DNA from: Phycisphaeraceae bacterium
Lineage (GTDB): Bacteria > Planctomycetota > Phycisphaerae > Phycisphaerales > Zrk34
DNA length: 38,572 nt
Reading direction: 5' to 3'
Assembly (NCBI GenBank): GCA_028284925.1
Contig: JANQQT010000156.1
Coordinates: forward strand, 1-38,572
In this document: positions 23,839 through 33,775 of the stretch, in pieces
How the letters are laid out: each line of letters opens with the position of its first letter
Position numbering within the stretch: the stretch's first letter is position 1
Position numbers and translations under genes: made by a program
Notes under the pieces: model-generated
Told to the model about the DNA's origin: nothing
The model's database searches: none
The model's input: only the letters and a program-made list of their open reading frames with translations

Positions 23839-26577
23839 TCACTCCGATGCGATATTCCGCAACACCGTATGCAATATCCCGCCGTTCCGGTAGTAATCCA
23901 CCTCCACCGGTGTATCAATGCGGCAAGTGGTCTCAAATTCCTTCGTCTCACCCGTCTTCTCATTCACCGCACTCACGTTCACCGTCTGGCGCGGCTCAAC
24001 CGAATCATCAATCGCAATATCAAATTTCTCCGTCCCATCCAGCCCCAGCGATTCCGCCGACGCCCCATCCTTAAACTCCAGCGGCAACACGCCCATCCCC
24101 ACGAGGTTCGACCGGTGTATCCGCTCATACGATGTCGCAATCACCGCCTTCACTCCCAGCAGATAAGTTCCCTTCGCCGCCCAGTCGCGTGACGATCCCA
24201 TACCATAATCCTTACCCGCCAGCACCACCAGTGGCGTCCTCGCAGCCTGGTATTTCTCACTCGCATCCCACACGTACATCACCTCACCACTCGCCTCGCC
24301 TTCACCGAGGTAAGTCGTAAACCCGCCCTCGGTCCCCGGCGCCATCTGATTCCGCACACGAATATTCGCAAACGTCCCGCGCATCATCACCTCATGATTC
24401 CCACGACGCGAACCAAAACTGTTAAACGCCCTCCGCTCAACACCACACCCCTTCAAATACTCCGCTGCCGGCCCTTCCGGTATCGCTCCCGCCGGCGAGA
24501 TGTGATCCGTCGTCACCGAATCACCCAGCAACATTAACACACGCGCCCCGCTAATTCCTTCAATGGCGCCAATCTCCTGCGACATCCCCCTGAAAAACGG
24601 CGGATGCTGGATATACGTACTCGTCTCCGGCCAGCTGTACATGTCCCCACCCTCCGCATCAATCGCCTGCCACTGCTCAGGCCCTTCCGCAACATTGTCA
24701 TAACGAGCCTTAAACTGCTCCGGCTTAACACATCCCGCCACCGTCGTTCGCACCTCCTCCGTCGTCGGCCAGATATCCTTCAGATAAACCGCATTCCCAT
24801 CGCCATCCTCACCAATCGGATCCGTCGTCAAGTTAACATCCGTCGTCCCCGCCAACGCATACGCCACCACCAGGGGCGGACTCGCCAGATAATTCGCCTT
24901 AACGTGCGGATTCACGCGACCTTCAAAGTTCCGATTCCCCGACAACACCGAGCACGCCACCAAATCACCCTCCGTAATACCCGCCGCAATCTCCTCAGGC
25001 AATGGCCCTGAGTTCCCGATACACGTCGTACACCCATACCCCACCGTGCTAAACCCAATCTGCGATAACGATTCATCCAGCCCCGCTTCCGCAAGGTAAT
25101 CCGACACCACACGCGAACCCGGCGCCAGCGAAGTTTTCACCCATGGCTTCGTCGTCAACCCCTTCTGCACCGCCTTCTTCGCCACCAGCCCCGCAGCCAC
25201 CAGCACATCCGGGTTCGAAGTATTCGTGCACGATGTAATCGCCGCAATCACCACCGACCCGTGCTCCAGCATGAACGTCTCATCCTTATAAGTTACCTTC
25301 ACACCTTCCGCGCCCGGCTCCGCCACCGCCACGTTCCCCTCCGCCTCCATCTGTGCCGGTCCTGAATCCGGCACCGACTTCCCAAACGTATCCGCCAAAT
25401 CACGATTCCACTGCGACTTCATCGAAGACAATGCAATCCGATCCTGCGGCCGCTTCGGCCCCGCCAAGGACGGAACCACATCTCCCAAATCCAATTCAAA
25501 ATCACGCGTAAACTGAATCTGCCCGCTGTCATCCCGCCACAACCCCTGCGCCTTGCAATACTTCTCTGTCAGGTCAATCAACGCCTCATCCCGCCCCGTC
25601 ATACGCATGTATTCCAACGCCACTTCATCCACAGGGAAGAAACCCATCGTCGCCCCATATTCCGGAGCCATATTCGCAATCGTCGCACGATCCGGCAAGC
25701 TCAGGCTCACCGCCCCCTCACCATAAAACTCAACAAACTGCCCCACCACACCCTTCTCACGCAATGTCTCCGTCACCATCAACACCAGGTCCGTCGCCGT
25801 CGCCCCCTCAGGCAACTTGCCTGTCAACTTAAATCCGACCACCGCCGGCGCCAGCATATAAATAGGCTGGCCCAGCATCACCGCCTCCGCCTCAATCCCC
25901 CCAACACCCCATCCTACCACGCCCAACCCGTTGATCATCGTCGTATGACTATCCGTCCCCACCAGCGAATCCGGATACGCCACACCATCCTTCACCTGCA
26001 CACACTTGGCCAGATACTCAAGATTCACCTGGTGCACAATCCCCACACCCGGAGGAACCACCGAGAAATTATCGAATGCCTGTTGCCCCCACTTCAAAAA
26101 CTCATACCGCTCACGATTCCGCTCAAACTCGATCCGCAAATTCAAATCCAGCGCATCACTCTCCCCGAAATGATCCACCTGAACGCTATGGTCAATCACC
26201 AGATCACACGGAACCAGCGGATTAATCCTTGACACATCACCACCCAGCGACTTACACCCATCCCGCAATGCCGCCAGATCCACCACCGCCGGCACGCCCG
26301 TAAAATCCTGCAACACCACACGCGCCGGCTTAAACGGAATCTCATCCTCCGCCGGAGCCGCCGCCCGCCAGCTCGCCAGCTTCTTCACATCCTCCTCCCG
26401 CACAATGTAATGGTCCACATTGCGCAGCACCGCCTCCAGCAACACCTTGATCGAAATCGGCAACACATCCACATGCCCAACGCCGCTCGCCGCCAGCTTC
26501 TTCAGGGAGTAAAACTTCACTTCCCCAGCCGCGCTCTCCAGAGAATCCAAAACGCCAAACGGGTCATTCATCGCCAT
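23839..26577 (-). CDS. acnA: Aconitate hydratase (AcnA/IRP type)
   Basis: About 912 residues. It interconverts citrate and isocitrate in the TCA cycle using a [4Fe-4S] cluster. Cluster ligands are C450 in [12 protein letters not shown] and C516/C519 in [10 protein letters not shown]; the spacing equals that of AcnA-type enzymes. Other landmarks are [52 protein letters not shown], the swivel domain [20 protein letters not shown] and [19 protein letters not shown] 26577 is chosen; the frame also offers GTG 26583 and ATG 26571. It converges with the sulfatase and lies about 370 nt from the receiver-groESL unit, which is transcribed divergently. Confidence 0.96.
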   Translation of the reverse strand: MAMNDPFGVLDSLESAAGEVKFYSLKKLAASGVGHVDVLPISIKVLLEAVLRNVDHYIVREEDVKKLASWRAAAPAEDEIPFKPARVVLQDFTGVPAVVDLAALRDGCKSLGGDVSRINPLVPCDLVIDHSVQVDHFGESDALDLNLRIEFERNRERYEFLKWGQQAFDNFSVVPPGVGIVHQVNLEYLAKCVQVKDGVAYPDSLVGTDSHTTMINGLGVVGWGVGGIEAEAVMLGQPIYMLAPAVVGFKLTGKLPEGATATDLVLMVTETLREKGVVGQFVEFYGEGAVSLSLPDRATIANMAPEYGATMGFFPVDEVALEYMRMTGRDEALIDLTEKYCKAQGLWRDDSGQIQFTRDFELDLGDVVPSLAGPKRPQDRIALSSMKSQWNRDLADTFGKSVPDSGPAQMEAEGNVAVAEPGAEGVKVTYKDETFMLEHGSVVIAAITSCTNTSNPDVLVAAGLVAKKAVQKGLTTKPWVKTSLAPGSRVVSDYLAEAGLDESLSQIGFSTVGYGCTTCIGNSGPLPEEIAAGITEGDLVACSVLSGNRNFEGRVNPHVKANYLASPPLVVAYALAGTTDVNLTTDPIGEDGDGNAVYLKDIWPTTEEVRTTVAGCVKPEQFKARYDNVAEGPEQWQAIDAEGGDMYSWPETSTYIQHPPFFRGMSQEIGAIEGISGARVLMLLGDSVTTDHISPAGAIPEGPAAEYLKGCGVERRAFNSFGSRRGNHEVMMRGTFANIRVRNQMAPGTEGGFTTYLGEGEASGEVMYVWDASEKYQAARTPLVVLAGKDYGMGSSRDWAAKGTYLLGVKAVIATSYERIHRSNLVGMGVLPLEFKDGASAESLGLDGTEKFDIAIDDSVEPRQTVNVSAVNEKTGETKEFETTCRIDTPVEVDYYRNGGILHTVLRNIASE

Positions 26578-26951
26578 AGCCACTTCGCCTTCCCAAATAG
26601 ATGTTTATCAACCACCAACCCCCTCCGCCCGTTTCCCTCTTCCTCTCCTCCAATTCCAAGGCAGCTTAACACTGGAATGCAGCGTTCCCCTTCCTGTTCC
26701 CCCTCATAAACCACGTTTTTCTCCCTCCTGTCTTAGCATATCCCACCCCCCCCACAAGTCCATCCCGACACGCCCACAACACCCGCCTTTCATCACCACC
26801 ATGCCAAAAAACACCCGATCCAACGGATTTTCTCCGATTCCGCCTGCCATCTTGACATCCCCCGCACACCCCCAAACCACGTTGGCAGACACCACCCCCA
26901 CCCTCTGTCCTGACGAAGGAGGCATGGCTATGTCTAAGTCTTTTGTTTTCA
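26578..26951. other. Divergent intergenic region between acnA and the receiver-groESL unit
   Basis: About 370 nt of very C-rich plus strand including a run of eight C near 26742-26751. A TTGACA lies at 26852-26857 but no good -10 follows it. AAGGAGG (26916-26922) is the best ribosome binding site in the region, yet it points to an ATG in another frame (see findings). No CIRCE element was found. Confidence 0.5.
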
Positions 26952-27536
26952 ATGCCTTATGTTCGCCTGTCCTTTTGGCCGGCCCCCACTCCTCTCGCAC
27001 CGGTTTTGCATCACGCACGCCTGGAAGACCGGAAAACCAACCTGGAGCTTATCGTGCAGGCACTCCCGGACTCAGAATTTCGACTCAACATGCTGCTCAC
27101 CGATGCGCAGCAGCCCTGGGCCGAAAATCTACCCCGACTCCTGCAACCCCAGGGCGTGCGGGCCATCGGCGTCACCAACGTCGACCAGGCCCTCAACATC
27201 ATCGATTCCGAGCCGATACACGCGGCCGTCATCGACCTGTCCATGCCCATGGCCGAAGCCAAACCCGCAAGGGCCTCACGCGATGCCTTCATCGCGGACG
27301 GCCTCAAACTCCTGCGGGTCATCCACCGCCTCGACCCCGCTCCACCCGCCGTCGTCGTCAGAGGCAGACGATTCGATGGCCGAGTCGACGATCGACTCCT
27401 CGCCCAGGCGCTCAAGCTCGACGCCTTCAGCGTGCTCGATCAACCCGTCGACCTCGAGCAACTCCTTCAGGTCCTCCGCCGCCTCATCGAACGCTACTAC
27501 GGCGGCTCGTGGCCCCGTGCCGGATTCGACGGTTAA
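26952..27536 (+). CDS. Degenerate response-regulator receiver protein
   Basis: 194 residues from ATG 26952. Residues ~46-190 follow the receiver fold: MLLTDAQQPWAENL (D51 on strand 1), VRAIGVTNVDQALNIIDSE, AVIDLSMP with the phospho-acceptor position D95, DGLKLLRVIHRLDP, and a final LEQLLQVLRRLIERY helix. The switch Thr/Ser and the conserved Lys are not found: AVVVRGRR and VLDQPVD stand where T/S and KP are expected. About 15 extra residues lie after strand 3. It may therefore be a pseudo-receiver acting through protein contacts. There is no output domain. It lies 119 nt before groES on the same strand, suggesting co-regulation with the chaperonins. The N-terminal ~30 residues and the start are uncertain. 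Confidence 0.65.
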   Translation: MPYVRLSFWPAPTPLAPVLHHARLEDRKTNLELIVQALPDSEFRLNMLLTDAQQPWAENLPRLLQPQGVRAIGVTNVDQALNIIDSEPIHAAVIDLSMPMAEAKPARASRDAFIADGLKLLRVIHRLDPAPPAVVVRGRRFDGRVDDRLLAQALKLDAFSVLDQPVDLEQLLQVLRRLIERYYGGSWPRAGFDG

Positions 27537-27655
27537 CCCCCGAATCCCAAAAACAGAAATCAATCAGGCAAGGGCCTGATCAAAAGAGATACAGGAAACC
27601 ATCCAAACTTCAGTAAACAAAGCGTCAAAACCTCGACGCTCAAGGAGACACGCAC

Positions 27656-27949
27656 ATGGCCAACGTCACACCCCTAGGCGACAAGATCATCATCAAACGC
27701 GATGAAGCCGAAACCAAAACCGCCAGCGGCATCTACCTCCCCGATTCCGCCGCCGATAAACCCCAGCAAGCCACCGTCATCGCCGTCGGCGAAGGCAGCG
27801 TCAACGAAAAAACCGGCAAACGCGTCGCCCCCCAGGTCAAGAAAGGCGACAAGATCATCATCTCCAAATGGGGCGGCACCGAAGTCAAGATCGATGCCGA
27901 TGAACTCCTCATCGTCTCCGAAGATGACATCCTCGCCGTCGTCGGCTAA
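27656..27949 (+). CDS. groES: Co-chaperonin GroES
   Basis: 97 residues, standard length. MANVTPLGDKIIIKRDEAET, the mobile loop TKTASGIYLPDSA that contacts GroEL, VIAVGEGSVNEKTG and KKGDKIIISKWGGTEVKID are all family segments. AAGGAGA precedes the ATG by 7 nt. It lies 58 nt upstream of groEL in the usual operon. A weak inverted repeat AGCGTC/GACGCT lies just before the ribosome binding site; no CIRCE operator is visible, so heat-shock control by HrcA is not supported here. Confidence 0.97.
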   Translation: MANVTPLGDKIIIKRDEAETKTASGIYLPDSAADKPQQATVIAVGEGSVNEKTGKRVAPQVKKGDKIIISKWGGTEVKIDADELLIVSEDDILAVVG

Positions 27950-28007
27950 TACGCCGCGCCGTCATCCTTAACCTACACACAAACTTTACAAGAAAAGGTA
28001 TACAGCT

Positions 28008-29636
28008 ATGTCCGCAAAAAAAATCGTCTTTGATACCGATGCCCGCGATGCCATTCGTCGCGGTGTCCGCAAGCTCGCCCGTGCCGTCAAGGTCACCCTC
28101 GGCCCCTCCGGTCGCGTCGTCGTCCTCGAAAAATCATTCGGCTCACCCACCGTCACCAAGGACGGCGTCACCGTAGCCAACGAAATCGAACTCGAAGATG
28201 CCTACGAGAACATGGGCGCCCAGATGGTCAAGGAAGTCGCTTCCAAGACCTCCAACGTCGCCGGCGACGGAACCACCACCGCCACCATCTACGCCGAAGC
28301 CATCTACGATGAAGGCCTCAAGAACGTCACCGCCGGAGCCAACGCCAACCAGATCAAACGCGGCATCGAAATCGCCGTCGAAGCCCTCTGCGACAAGCTC
28401 GGCAAACTTTCCAAGAAAGTCGAAACCTCCACCGAAATCGGTCAGGTCGGAACCTGCTCCGCCAACCAGGACCAGACCATCGGCAAGATCATCGCCGAGG
28501 CCATGGAAAAGGTCGGCAACGATGGCGTCATCACCGTCGAGGAAGGCTCCACCCTCGATACCCACGTCGAACTCGTCGAAGGTATGCAGTTTGACAAAGG
28601 CTACCTCTCCCCCCACTTCGTCACCGATGTCGCCTCCATGGAAGCCGACCTCTCCGACGCCTACGTCCTCATCAACGAAAAGAAAATCACCAACGCCAAG
28701 GAAATTCTCCCCATCCTCGGCAAAGCTGCAGAGGCCGGCAAGTCACTCCTCATCATCGCTGAAGATGTCGAAGGCGAAGCTCTCGCCACCCTCGTCATCA
28801 ACAAGCTCCGAGGAACCCTCAAGGTCGTCGCCGTCAAGGCCCCCGGCTTCGGCGATCGCCGCAAAGCCATGCTCCATGACATCGCCACCCTCACCGGCGG
28901 CACAGCCATCATGGAAGAACTCGGCATCGACATCGAAAAACTCGAACTCACCGACCTCGGCCGAGCCAAGAAAGTCACCATCGATAAGGAAAACACCACC
29001 ATCATCGAAGGTGGCGGCAAGTCCTCCGAAATCAAGGGTCGCATCGAATCCATCAAGCAGGAACTCGAGTCCACCGATTCGGATTACGATCGCGAAAAAC
29101 TTCAGGAACGACTCGCCAAGCTCTCAGGCGGCGTAGCCCAGATCCACGTCGGCGCTGCCACCGAAGCTGAAATGAAGGAAAAGAAAGGCCGCGTCGAAGA
29201 CGCCGTCCACGCCTGCCGTGCAGCCGTCGAGGAAGGCATCCTCCCCGGTGGCGGCGTCGCCATCCTTCGCGCCCGACAGGCCCTCAAGGCCGCCAAGAAA
29301 AGCTTGACGCATGATGAAGCCCTCGGCGTCGACATCGTCCATCGCGCCGTCGCCGCCCCCATCAAGCAGATCGCCGAGAACGCGGGCCTCGATGGCTCCA
29401 TCGTCGCCCAGAAGGTCGAGGAAGCCGATGACACCAACTTCGGCTACAACGCCCTCACCGAAAAATACGGCGACATGCTCAAAATGGGCGTCATCGTCCC
29501 CACCAAGGTCGAACGCACCGCCCTCCAGAACGCCGCTTCCATCTCCGGCTTGCTGCTCACCACAGACGCCATGATCAGCGAAATCAAGGACGACAAAAAG
29601 TCCGGCGACCCCGGCATGGAAGACATGGGTTACTAA
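28008..29636 (+). CDS. groEL: Chaperonin GroEL
   Basis: 542 residues, forming the double-ring ATP-driven folding chamber with GroES. Landmarks are [20 protein letters not shown], the nucleotide site [16 protein letters not shown], the apical domain [36 protein letters not shown], and [16 protein letters not shown]. The C-terminus ends [10 protein letters not shown] and lacks the repeated GGM tail of many GroELs, which suggests it may be a specialised or lineage-typical copy. AAAAGG lies 9 nt before the ATG, and a strong terminator follows 41 nt after the stop. Confidence 0.97.
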   Translation: MSAKKIVFDTDARDAIRRGVRKLARAVKVTLGPSGRVVVLEKSFGSPTVTKDGVTVANEIELEDAYENMGAQMVKEVASKTSNVAGDGTTTATIYAEAIYDEGLKNVTAGANANQIKRGIEIAVEALCDKLGKLSKKVETSTEIGQVGTCSANQDQTIGKIIAEAMEKVGNDGVITVEEGSTLDTHVELVEGMQFDKGYLSPHFVTDVASMEADLSDAYVLINEKKITNAKEILPILGKAAEAGKSLLIIAEDVEGEALATLVINKLRGTLKVVAVKAPGFGDRRKAMLHDIATLTGGTAIMEELGIDIEKLELTDLGRAKKVTIDKENTTIIEGGGKSSEIKGRIESIKQELESTDSDYDREKLQERLAKLSGGVAQIHVGAATEAEMKEKKGRVEDAVHACRAAVEEGILPGGGVAILRARQALKAAKKSLTHDEALGVDIVHRAVAAPIKQIAENAGLDGSIVAQKVEEADDTNFGYNALTEKYGDMLKMGVIVPTKVERTALQNAASISGLLLTTDAMISEIKDDKKSGDPGMEDMGY

Positions 29637-29676
29637 ATGAAATGAAACCCACCGGACCAAACAAATAGCAACACCC

Positions 29677-29713
29677 AAGCGGGACGACACCTTGTCGTCC
29701 CGCTTTATTTTTT
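29677..29713 (+). terminator. Intrinsic terminator of groESL
   Basis: A perfect 13-bp stem AAGCGGGACGACA/TGTCGTCCCGCTT (29677-29689 with 29693-29705), 3-nt loop, then TATTTTTT. Confidence 0.93.
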
Positions 29714-29725
29714 GGAGTAAGTCGC

Positions 29726-30145
29726 ATGGCGAAGAAAGCAATCACTTCCAGCATCACCCATGAGCTTGAAATAAGCGAGTCAGAACCGTTCAACGACGAC
29801 GTTTTGGGTAGTAACGAATATGCTACGATATTAACCCAAATCATAGAGAACATTGATACGCCGGTGACTCTAGGGGTAATGAGCGCTTGGGGAACTGGGA
29901 AAACATTTTTTGTAAGGCGATGGGCCCAGAATCTGAAAAACCAAGGGTTTAATGCAATATATTACAATGCGTGGGAGCATGACTTTGCTCCCGATCCGCT
30001 CATCGCTTTCATCAGTACTGTCCAAGCATACATTCTCGACGCAGAGGATGAGTCGTTAAAAAAATACGCGACAAAGTTGAAAAAAGCATACGAAAAAGAT
30101 TTTCAAGCTGATCGCAAAATCCGCTTTTGCACATGTTGCACGTGA
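29726..30145 (+). pseudogene. KAP-family P-loop NTPase, N-terminal part (frameshifted)
   Basis: 139 residues, ending early at a TGA. It starts at ATG 29726 with GGAG 8 nt upstream, only 12 nt after the groEL terminator. VTLGVMSAWGTGKTFFVRRW is the Walker A region of KAP NTPases, and IYYNAWEHDFAPDPLIAFIS the family NAWxxD segment. After ...KLKKAYEK the frame slips: the rest of the protein continues in the +1 frame, which is closed upstream by a TGA at 30078-30080. The shift therefore lies between 30081 and 30142, most likely in the A5 run at 30093-30097 or T4 at 30100-30103. The gene is visibly more AT-rich than its neighbours, which suggests horizontal acquisition. The family occurs among mobile and defence-linked NTPases. 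Confidence 0.8.
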
Positions 30146-31112
30146 ATCTCTTGATAACGTAATTGATAATGATTCCGCTGATCTTGGGGGAGAGATCGCC
30201 GGTGTAATCGTAAATGACTGGCTCAACGAACAAGAAAACGTGCGCGCAATAATAAAGGGTTTTCGTAAAGCCCTCGCCCAATTTGCTAAATCGCAGAGTG
30301 ACCCTTCGAAGCCATTAGTCGTATTTATCGATGAATTGGATAGGTGCAAACCGGATTACGCCATTGCCTTTCTGGATCGGATTAAGCACCTTCTGTTTGT
30401 TCCAAATATCGTGTTCGTTGTTTCGATCGACCATCAACAGATGTGCGAGGTGACCAAATGTAAATTTGGTAATGCGTTCGATGCTGATGGTTATTTACGG
30501 CGATTTATTGACTTTTCATTCTTTCTGCCCCAGCCAAACACACAAGTGTTTTGCCAGCATCTCTACCGTAGGATGCGGTTTCCTGCCCAGCGTGGTCTGT
30601 TTGGTCAACACGCAGAGTATTTGGTTTGCGAGGTGTGCAGCGAGATGTTTCAAGCGTTTGGGTTTAGTCTGCGAAAGATGGAGCAAACGCTACGGCGCAT
30701 TCATCTCATTTCTCACATGGATGTGACGTCGAAAAAGCATTACATAGGCCATGCCATTGCCGTCATAGTTGTTTTGATGGAAATTGATCCCAAGACTTGG
30801 CCGGTCTTGCGTAAGGGGTTTGACGATCCCGGTGATGCATTTGCTTACGTAAATGGGGTAGTGAAGGAGACCGAATTCCTGCGCAGGGAAGTTGTAGGAC
30901 GTGCGGTAGGCTATTTGATTGCGCTATCGACGCAGAGACTAGACCCAGACCATACTAGACCCGGAATGATTGCTAGCGTAAGACGCGGGTTTGACGAGGT
31001 TTATGAGGACAGGGATTTTCATCTTAGTAACTATCTTACCGGATTCCGAGATGCAGTTGAGTTGATAGGCAACTTGCACCCAAAGGTTTCTAGTGACGTT
31101 GATGTAGAGTAA
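30146..31112 (+). pseudogene. KAP-family P-loop NTPase, C-terminal part (frameshifted)
   Basis: Continuation of the same gene in the +1 frame; the first good start codon in this frame is at 30240, with no ribosome binding site, so separate translation is doubtful. Before it the frame already reads coherently (FAHVARESLDNVIDN, GGEIAGVIVNDWLNEQE). KPLVVFIDELDRCKPDYAIA is the KAP Walker B region, and FVVSIDHQQM the sensor strand. A cysteine-containing helical C-terminal half follows. No transmembrane helices separate Walker A and B, unlike the membrane-bound KAP subset. If the shift is a sequencing artefact, the intact protein would be about 460 residues. Codon use resembles the N-terminal part and differs from groEL and cstA. 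Confidence 0.78.
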
Positions 31113-31215
31113 GCGTGTAGATGACTCTAAAGAAAAAAAAATGCCAAACCTGCTATCATACCCTCAACCCCCAATTCTCCGATAATCCCCTCCGCACACC
31201 CCGGAGCTTTTCCTC

Positions 31216-33135
31216 ATGCAAACCCTCGCCATCGCCCTCGGCGCCCTAATCCTCTACCTCATCGCCTACCACACCTACGGCAAATGGCTCGCCGCTAAAA
31301 TCTTTCGACTCAACAAAGACGCCCACGTCCCCTCCGTCCAGCTCAACGATGACCGCGACTACGTCCCCACCAAAAAAGGCATCGTCTTCGGCCACCACTT
31401 CACCTCCATCGCCGGCACCGGTCCCATCGTCGGCCCCGCCATCGCTGTCATGTGGGGCTGGCTACCCGCTCTCCTCTGGGTCCTCTTCGGCTCCATCCTC
31501 ATCGGCGCCGTCCACGACTTCGGCTCACTCGTCGTCTCCATGAGAAACCGCGGCCAGACCGTCGGCGACATCGCCGGCCGCGTCATCAACAAACGCGTCC
31601 GCATCCTCTTCCTCGCCGTCCTCTTCATGGCCCTCACCATCGTCCTCGCCATCTTCGGCCTCGTCATCGCCGTCGTCTTCAAACAATACCCCGCCGCCAT
31701 CTTCCCCTGTCTCATCCAGATCCCCATCGCCATCGCCATCGGCCTCTACCTCCACCGCAAAGGCGTCAACCTCCTCATCCCCTCACTTATCGCCCTCGCC
31801 ATCATGTACGTTACCGTCATCTACGGCAACGTCGGCGCTCTCGGCCAAATCAACCAATACCTCGCCTCCCTCCCCGTCATCACCTGGGTCGTCATCCTCC
31901 TTCTCTACTCCTACATCGCCTCCGTCCTCCCCGTCTGGACACTCCTCCAACCCCGCGATTACATCAACTCCCTCCAACTCCTCACCGCCCTCGCCCTCGT
32001 CGTCATCGGCCTCCTCATCGCTGCATCTCTCGGCGGCGCGCCCGTCACCCCCGGCCCCGATGCAACACGCCCCGCCCTCGAAGTCGTCGCCCCCATGGTC
32101 CGCGCCGACCCACCAGGCGCCCCCGCCATCCTCCCCTTCCTCTTCATCACCATCGCATGCGGCGCCTGCTCCGGCTTCCACTGCCTCGTCTCCTCCGGAA
32201 CTTCCTCCAAACAAATCGCCTGCGAAACCGACGCCCAGTTCGTCGGCTATGGCTCCATGCTCATCGAAGGCTTCCTCGCCACACTCGTCATCCTCGCCTG
32301 CGTCGCCGGAATAGGCCTCGGCATCTCCAAAGGCCTCGGCACAGGCCCCATCGTCACAGGTGAATCCGCCTACATGGCGCGCTACGCATCATGGGGAGCC
32401 GCCCAGGGACTCCCCGCCAAGGTCGGAGCCTTCGTCGACGGCTCCGCCAACTTCCTCAAGGCCATGGGTATCCCCGCCGCCGCCGCCGTCGCGCTCATGG
32501 GCGTCCTCGTCGCCTCCTTCGCCGGCACAACCCTCGACACCGCCTGCCGACTCCAGCGCTACGTCGTCCAGGAACTCGCCGGCACATTCGTCCGCGAAAG
32601 AAAAAATCCGATCCCCGTCTTCAAACTCCTCACCAACAAACACGGCGCCACCATCTTCGCCATTGCCCTCGCCGCCGTCATCGCCGCGCTACCCAAACCC
32701 GGCGCGCCCTGGAACATGGCCACCGCCGGCACAGGCGGCCTCATTCTCTGGCCACTCTTCGGCGCCACCAACCAGCTCCTCGCAGGCCTCGCCTTCCTCG
32801 TCATCACCTTCTACCTCTGGCGACGCAAAGCCCCCGTCTACTTCGTAGCCATCCCCATGATCTTCATGCTCATCATGCCCGCCTGGGCCATGTTCTCCCA
32901 GCTCCCCGCCTGGCTTAACCCCACCGCTGCAGCCGGCAACCCCGCAGCCCGTAACTTCACCGTCATCATCATCGGCATCGCCACACTCGCCCTCGAAATC
33001 TGGATGATCATCGAAGCCCTCCGACTCTGGCCCCGCGTCAAAGGCGTCCTCGAAGACAAACTCCCACCACTCCCCGCCACCGTCGGCGCGGGCGCATCCA
33101 CGGAACCCACCTCTGAAGGCGGCCGAAGCTGCTGA
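31216..33135 (+). CDS. cstA: Carbon starvation protein A (peptide/pyruvate transporter family)
   Basis: 639 residues with many membrane helices. GHHFTSIAGTGPIVGPAIAV, WGWLPALLWVLFGSILIGAV, HDFGSLVVSMRNRGQTVGDI, ACGACSGFHCLVSSGTSSKQ, FAGTTLDTACRLQRYVVQEL and WPLFGATNQLLAGLAFLV are conserved CstA segments. Family members take up peptides or pyruvate, often under carbon limitation; the substrate here is not decidable. The plus strand is extremely C-rich and poor in G and A at third positions. The gene stands alone, about 100 nt after the KAP gene, and converges with the STAS/gyrA unit. No strong ribosome binding site is visible (GGAG lies about 10 nt upstream). Confidence 0.94.
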   Translation: MQTLAIALGALILYLIAYHTYGKWLAAKIFRLNKDAHVPSVQLNDDRDYVPTKKGIVFGHHFTSIAGTGPIVGPAIAVMWGWLPALLWVLFGSILIGAVHDFGSLVVSMRNRGQTVGDIAGRVINKRVRILFLAVLFMALTIVLAIFGLVIAVVFKQYPAAIFPCLIQIPIAIAIGLYLHRKGVNLLIPSLIALAIMYVTVIYGNVGALGQINQYLASLPVITWVVILLLYSYIASVLPVWTLLQPRDYINSLQLLTALALVVIGLLIAASLGGAPVTPGPDATRPALEVVAPMVRADPPGAPAILPFLFITIACGACSGFHCLVSSGTSSKQIACETDAQFVGYGSMLIEGFLATLVILACVAGIGLGISKGLGTGPIVTGESAYMARYASWGAAQGLPAKVGAFVDGSANFLKAMGIPAAAAVALMGVLVASFAGTTLDTACRLQRYVVQELAGTFVRERKNPIPVFKLLTNKHGATIFAIALAAVIAALPKPGAPWNMATAGTGGLILWPLFGATNQLLAGLAFLVITFYLWRRKAPVYFVAIPMIFMLIMPAWAMFSQLPAWLNPTAAAGNPAARNFTVIIIGIATLALEIWMIIEALRLWPRVKGVLEDKLPPLPATVGAGASTEPTSEGGRSC

Positions 33136-33210
33136 CACAACGCCATCAAAACCAAATAAACAATCCCGCCCACCTTCTAAGATCAAACAAATCGCAACAC
33201 CACACCATCG

Positions 33211-33230
33211 CCCCGCCCCGCCCCGCCCCG
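33211..33230. repeat. Pentanucleotide repeat (CCCCG)4
   Basis: Four uninterrupted CCCCG units between the convergent ends of cstA and the 51-residue membrane protein gene. It looks like a simple-sequence repeat; no coding or structural role is apparent. Confidence 0.8.
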
Positions 33231-33241
33231 CTCCTCTCCCC

Positions 33242-33397
33242 TCACCCCGTAATCGCCGCCGCCGCCTGCCAACCCAATATCAATCCCACCATCCCTCCAA
33301 TCAACCGATACAACCACACCCTCCCGCGCCGCCTCGGTCTCTCCGCGGATACCTCACCCCGCCCACCTTTCTTTCCACGCCGCTTCCCAAACACCAT
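33242..33397 (-). CDS. 51-residue basic single-pass membrane protein
   Basis: A short gene whose ATG overlaps the stop of the STAS gene (TGATG), which indicates translational coupling. The N-terminal half is highly basic (MVFGKRRGKKGGRGEV..., RPRRRGR) and the C-terminal half is one membrane helix (VWLYRLIGGMVGLILGW then QAAAAITG). The positive-inside rule puts the N-terminus in the cytoplasm. No family is recognised. Its position as last gene of gyrA-STAS-small protein suggests it is expressed with them. The start-stop overlap, charge pattern and clean hydrophobic segment are the evidence that it is real. Confidence 0.65.
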   Translation of the reverse strand: MVFGKRRGKKGGRGEVSAERPRRRGRVWLYRLIGGMVGLILGWQAAAAITG

Positions 33398-33738
33398 CAA
33401 TCACCCTCCTCCACCTGCAAACTCGCCAGCGCCATCATCGGGTCCGGCTGAAAACTGAAAATCTTATCCAGCCCCGTCACCATCATCACACCCCACACAT
33501 TATCACTCACCGAACACAACCGCAGCCGCCGATTATCATTAAGCTGCTTCTGCCGAATCTTCAGCAACTGCGAAATATTCGACGAGTTCACATTCGATAC
33601 CTCATTCAGGTTCAACACCACATCCGCCGCAGGCCCGGCCTCCAGACGCTCCAACAACGCCCCAACCTCCTCCGAAAAGCCCGGCTCCGCCGGCAACTCC
33701 GCCATAATTATCTCATCTGACCACTGCTGTATCGCCAT
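33397..33738 (-). CDS. STAS-domain protein (anti-sigma-factor antagonist type)
   Basis: 113 residues from ATG 33738, with GAGGA 5 nt upstream; an in-frame extension to 33813 would overlap gyrA and is not supported. DEIIMAELPAEPGFSEEVGA, VVLNLNEVSNVNSSNISQLL and RRLRLCSVSDNVWGVMMVTG follow the STAS fold. The Ser pair in VNSSNISQLL occupies the position phosphorylated in SpoIIAA/RsbV-like proteins. It would switch partners with an anti-sigma kinase or phosphatase, none of which is in the window. It is 37 nt downstream of gyrA and overlaps the small membrane protein gene, so it is probably in the gyrA operon. Confidence 0.85.
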   Translation of the reverse strand: MAIQQWSDEIIMAELPAEPGFSEEVGALLERLEAGPAADVVLNLNEVSNVNSSNISQLLKIRQKQLNDNRRLRLCSVSDNVWGVMMVTGLDKIFSFQPDPMMALASLQVEEGD

Positions 33739-33775
33739 ACCAATCCTCGTCCTTCCTTCTAAACAAGCCTCCAAC

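Noticed and set aside
26801..27616. 271-codon frame overlapping the receiver gene, with a good ribosome binding site
   Set aside because: Beyond the first ~15 codons it is an Arg/Pro/His-rich shadow of the receiver frame; kept only as a finding about the start.
27537..27655. CIRCE/HrcA operator before groES
   Set aside because: No TTAGCACTC-N9-GAGTGCTAA-like repeat; only a 6-bp imperfect hairpin is present.
30080..30086. Programmed -1 frameshift at the A6G run of the KAP gene
   Set aside because: The second half lies in the +1 frame, so a -1 slip would not restore the protein.
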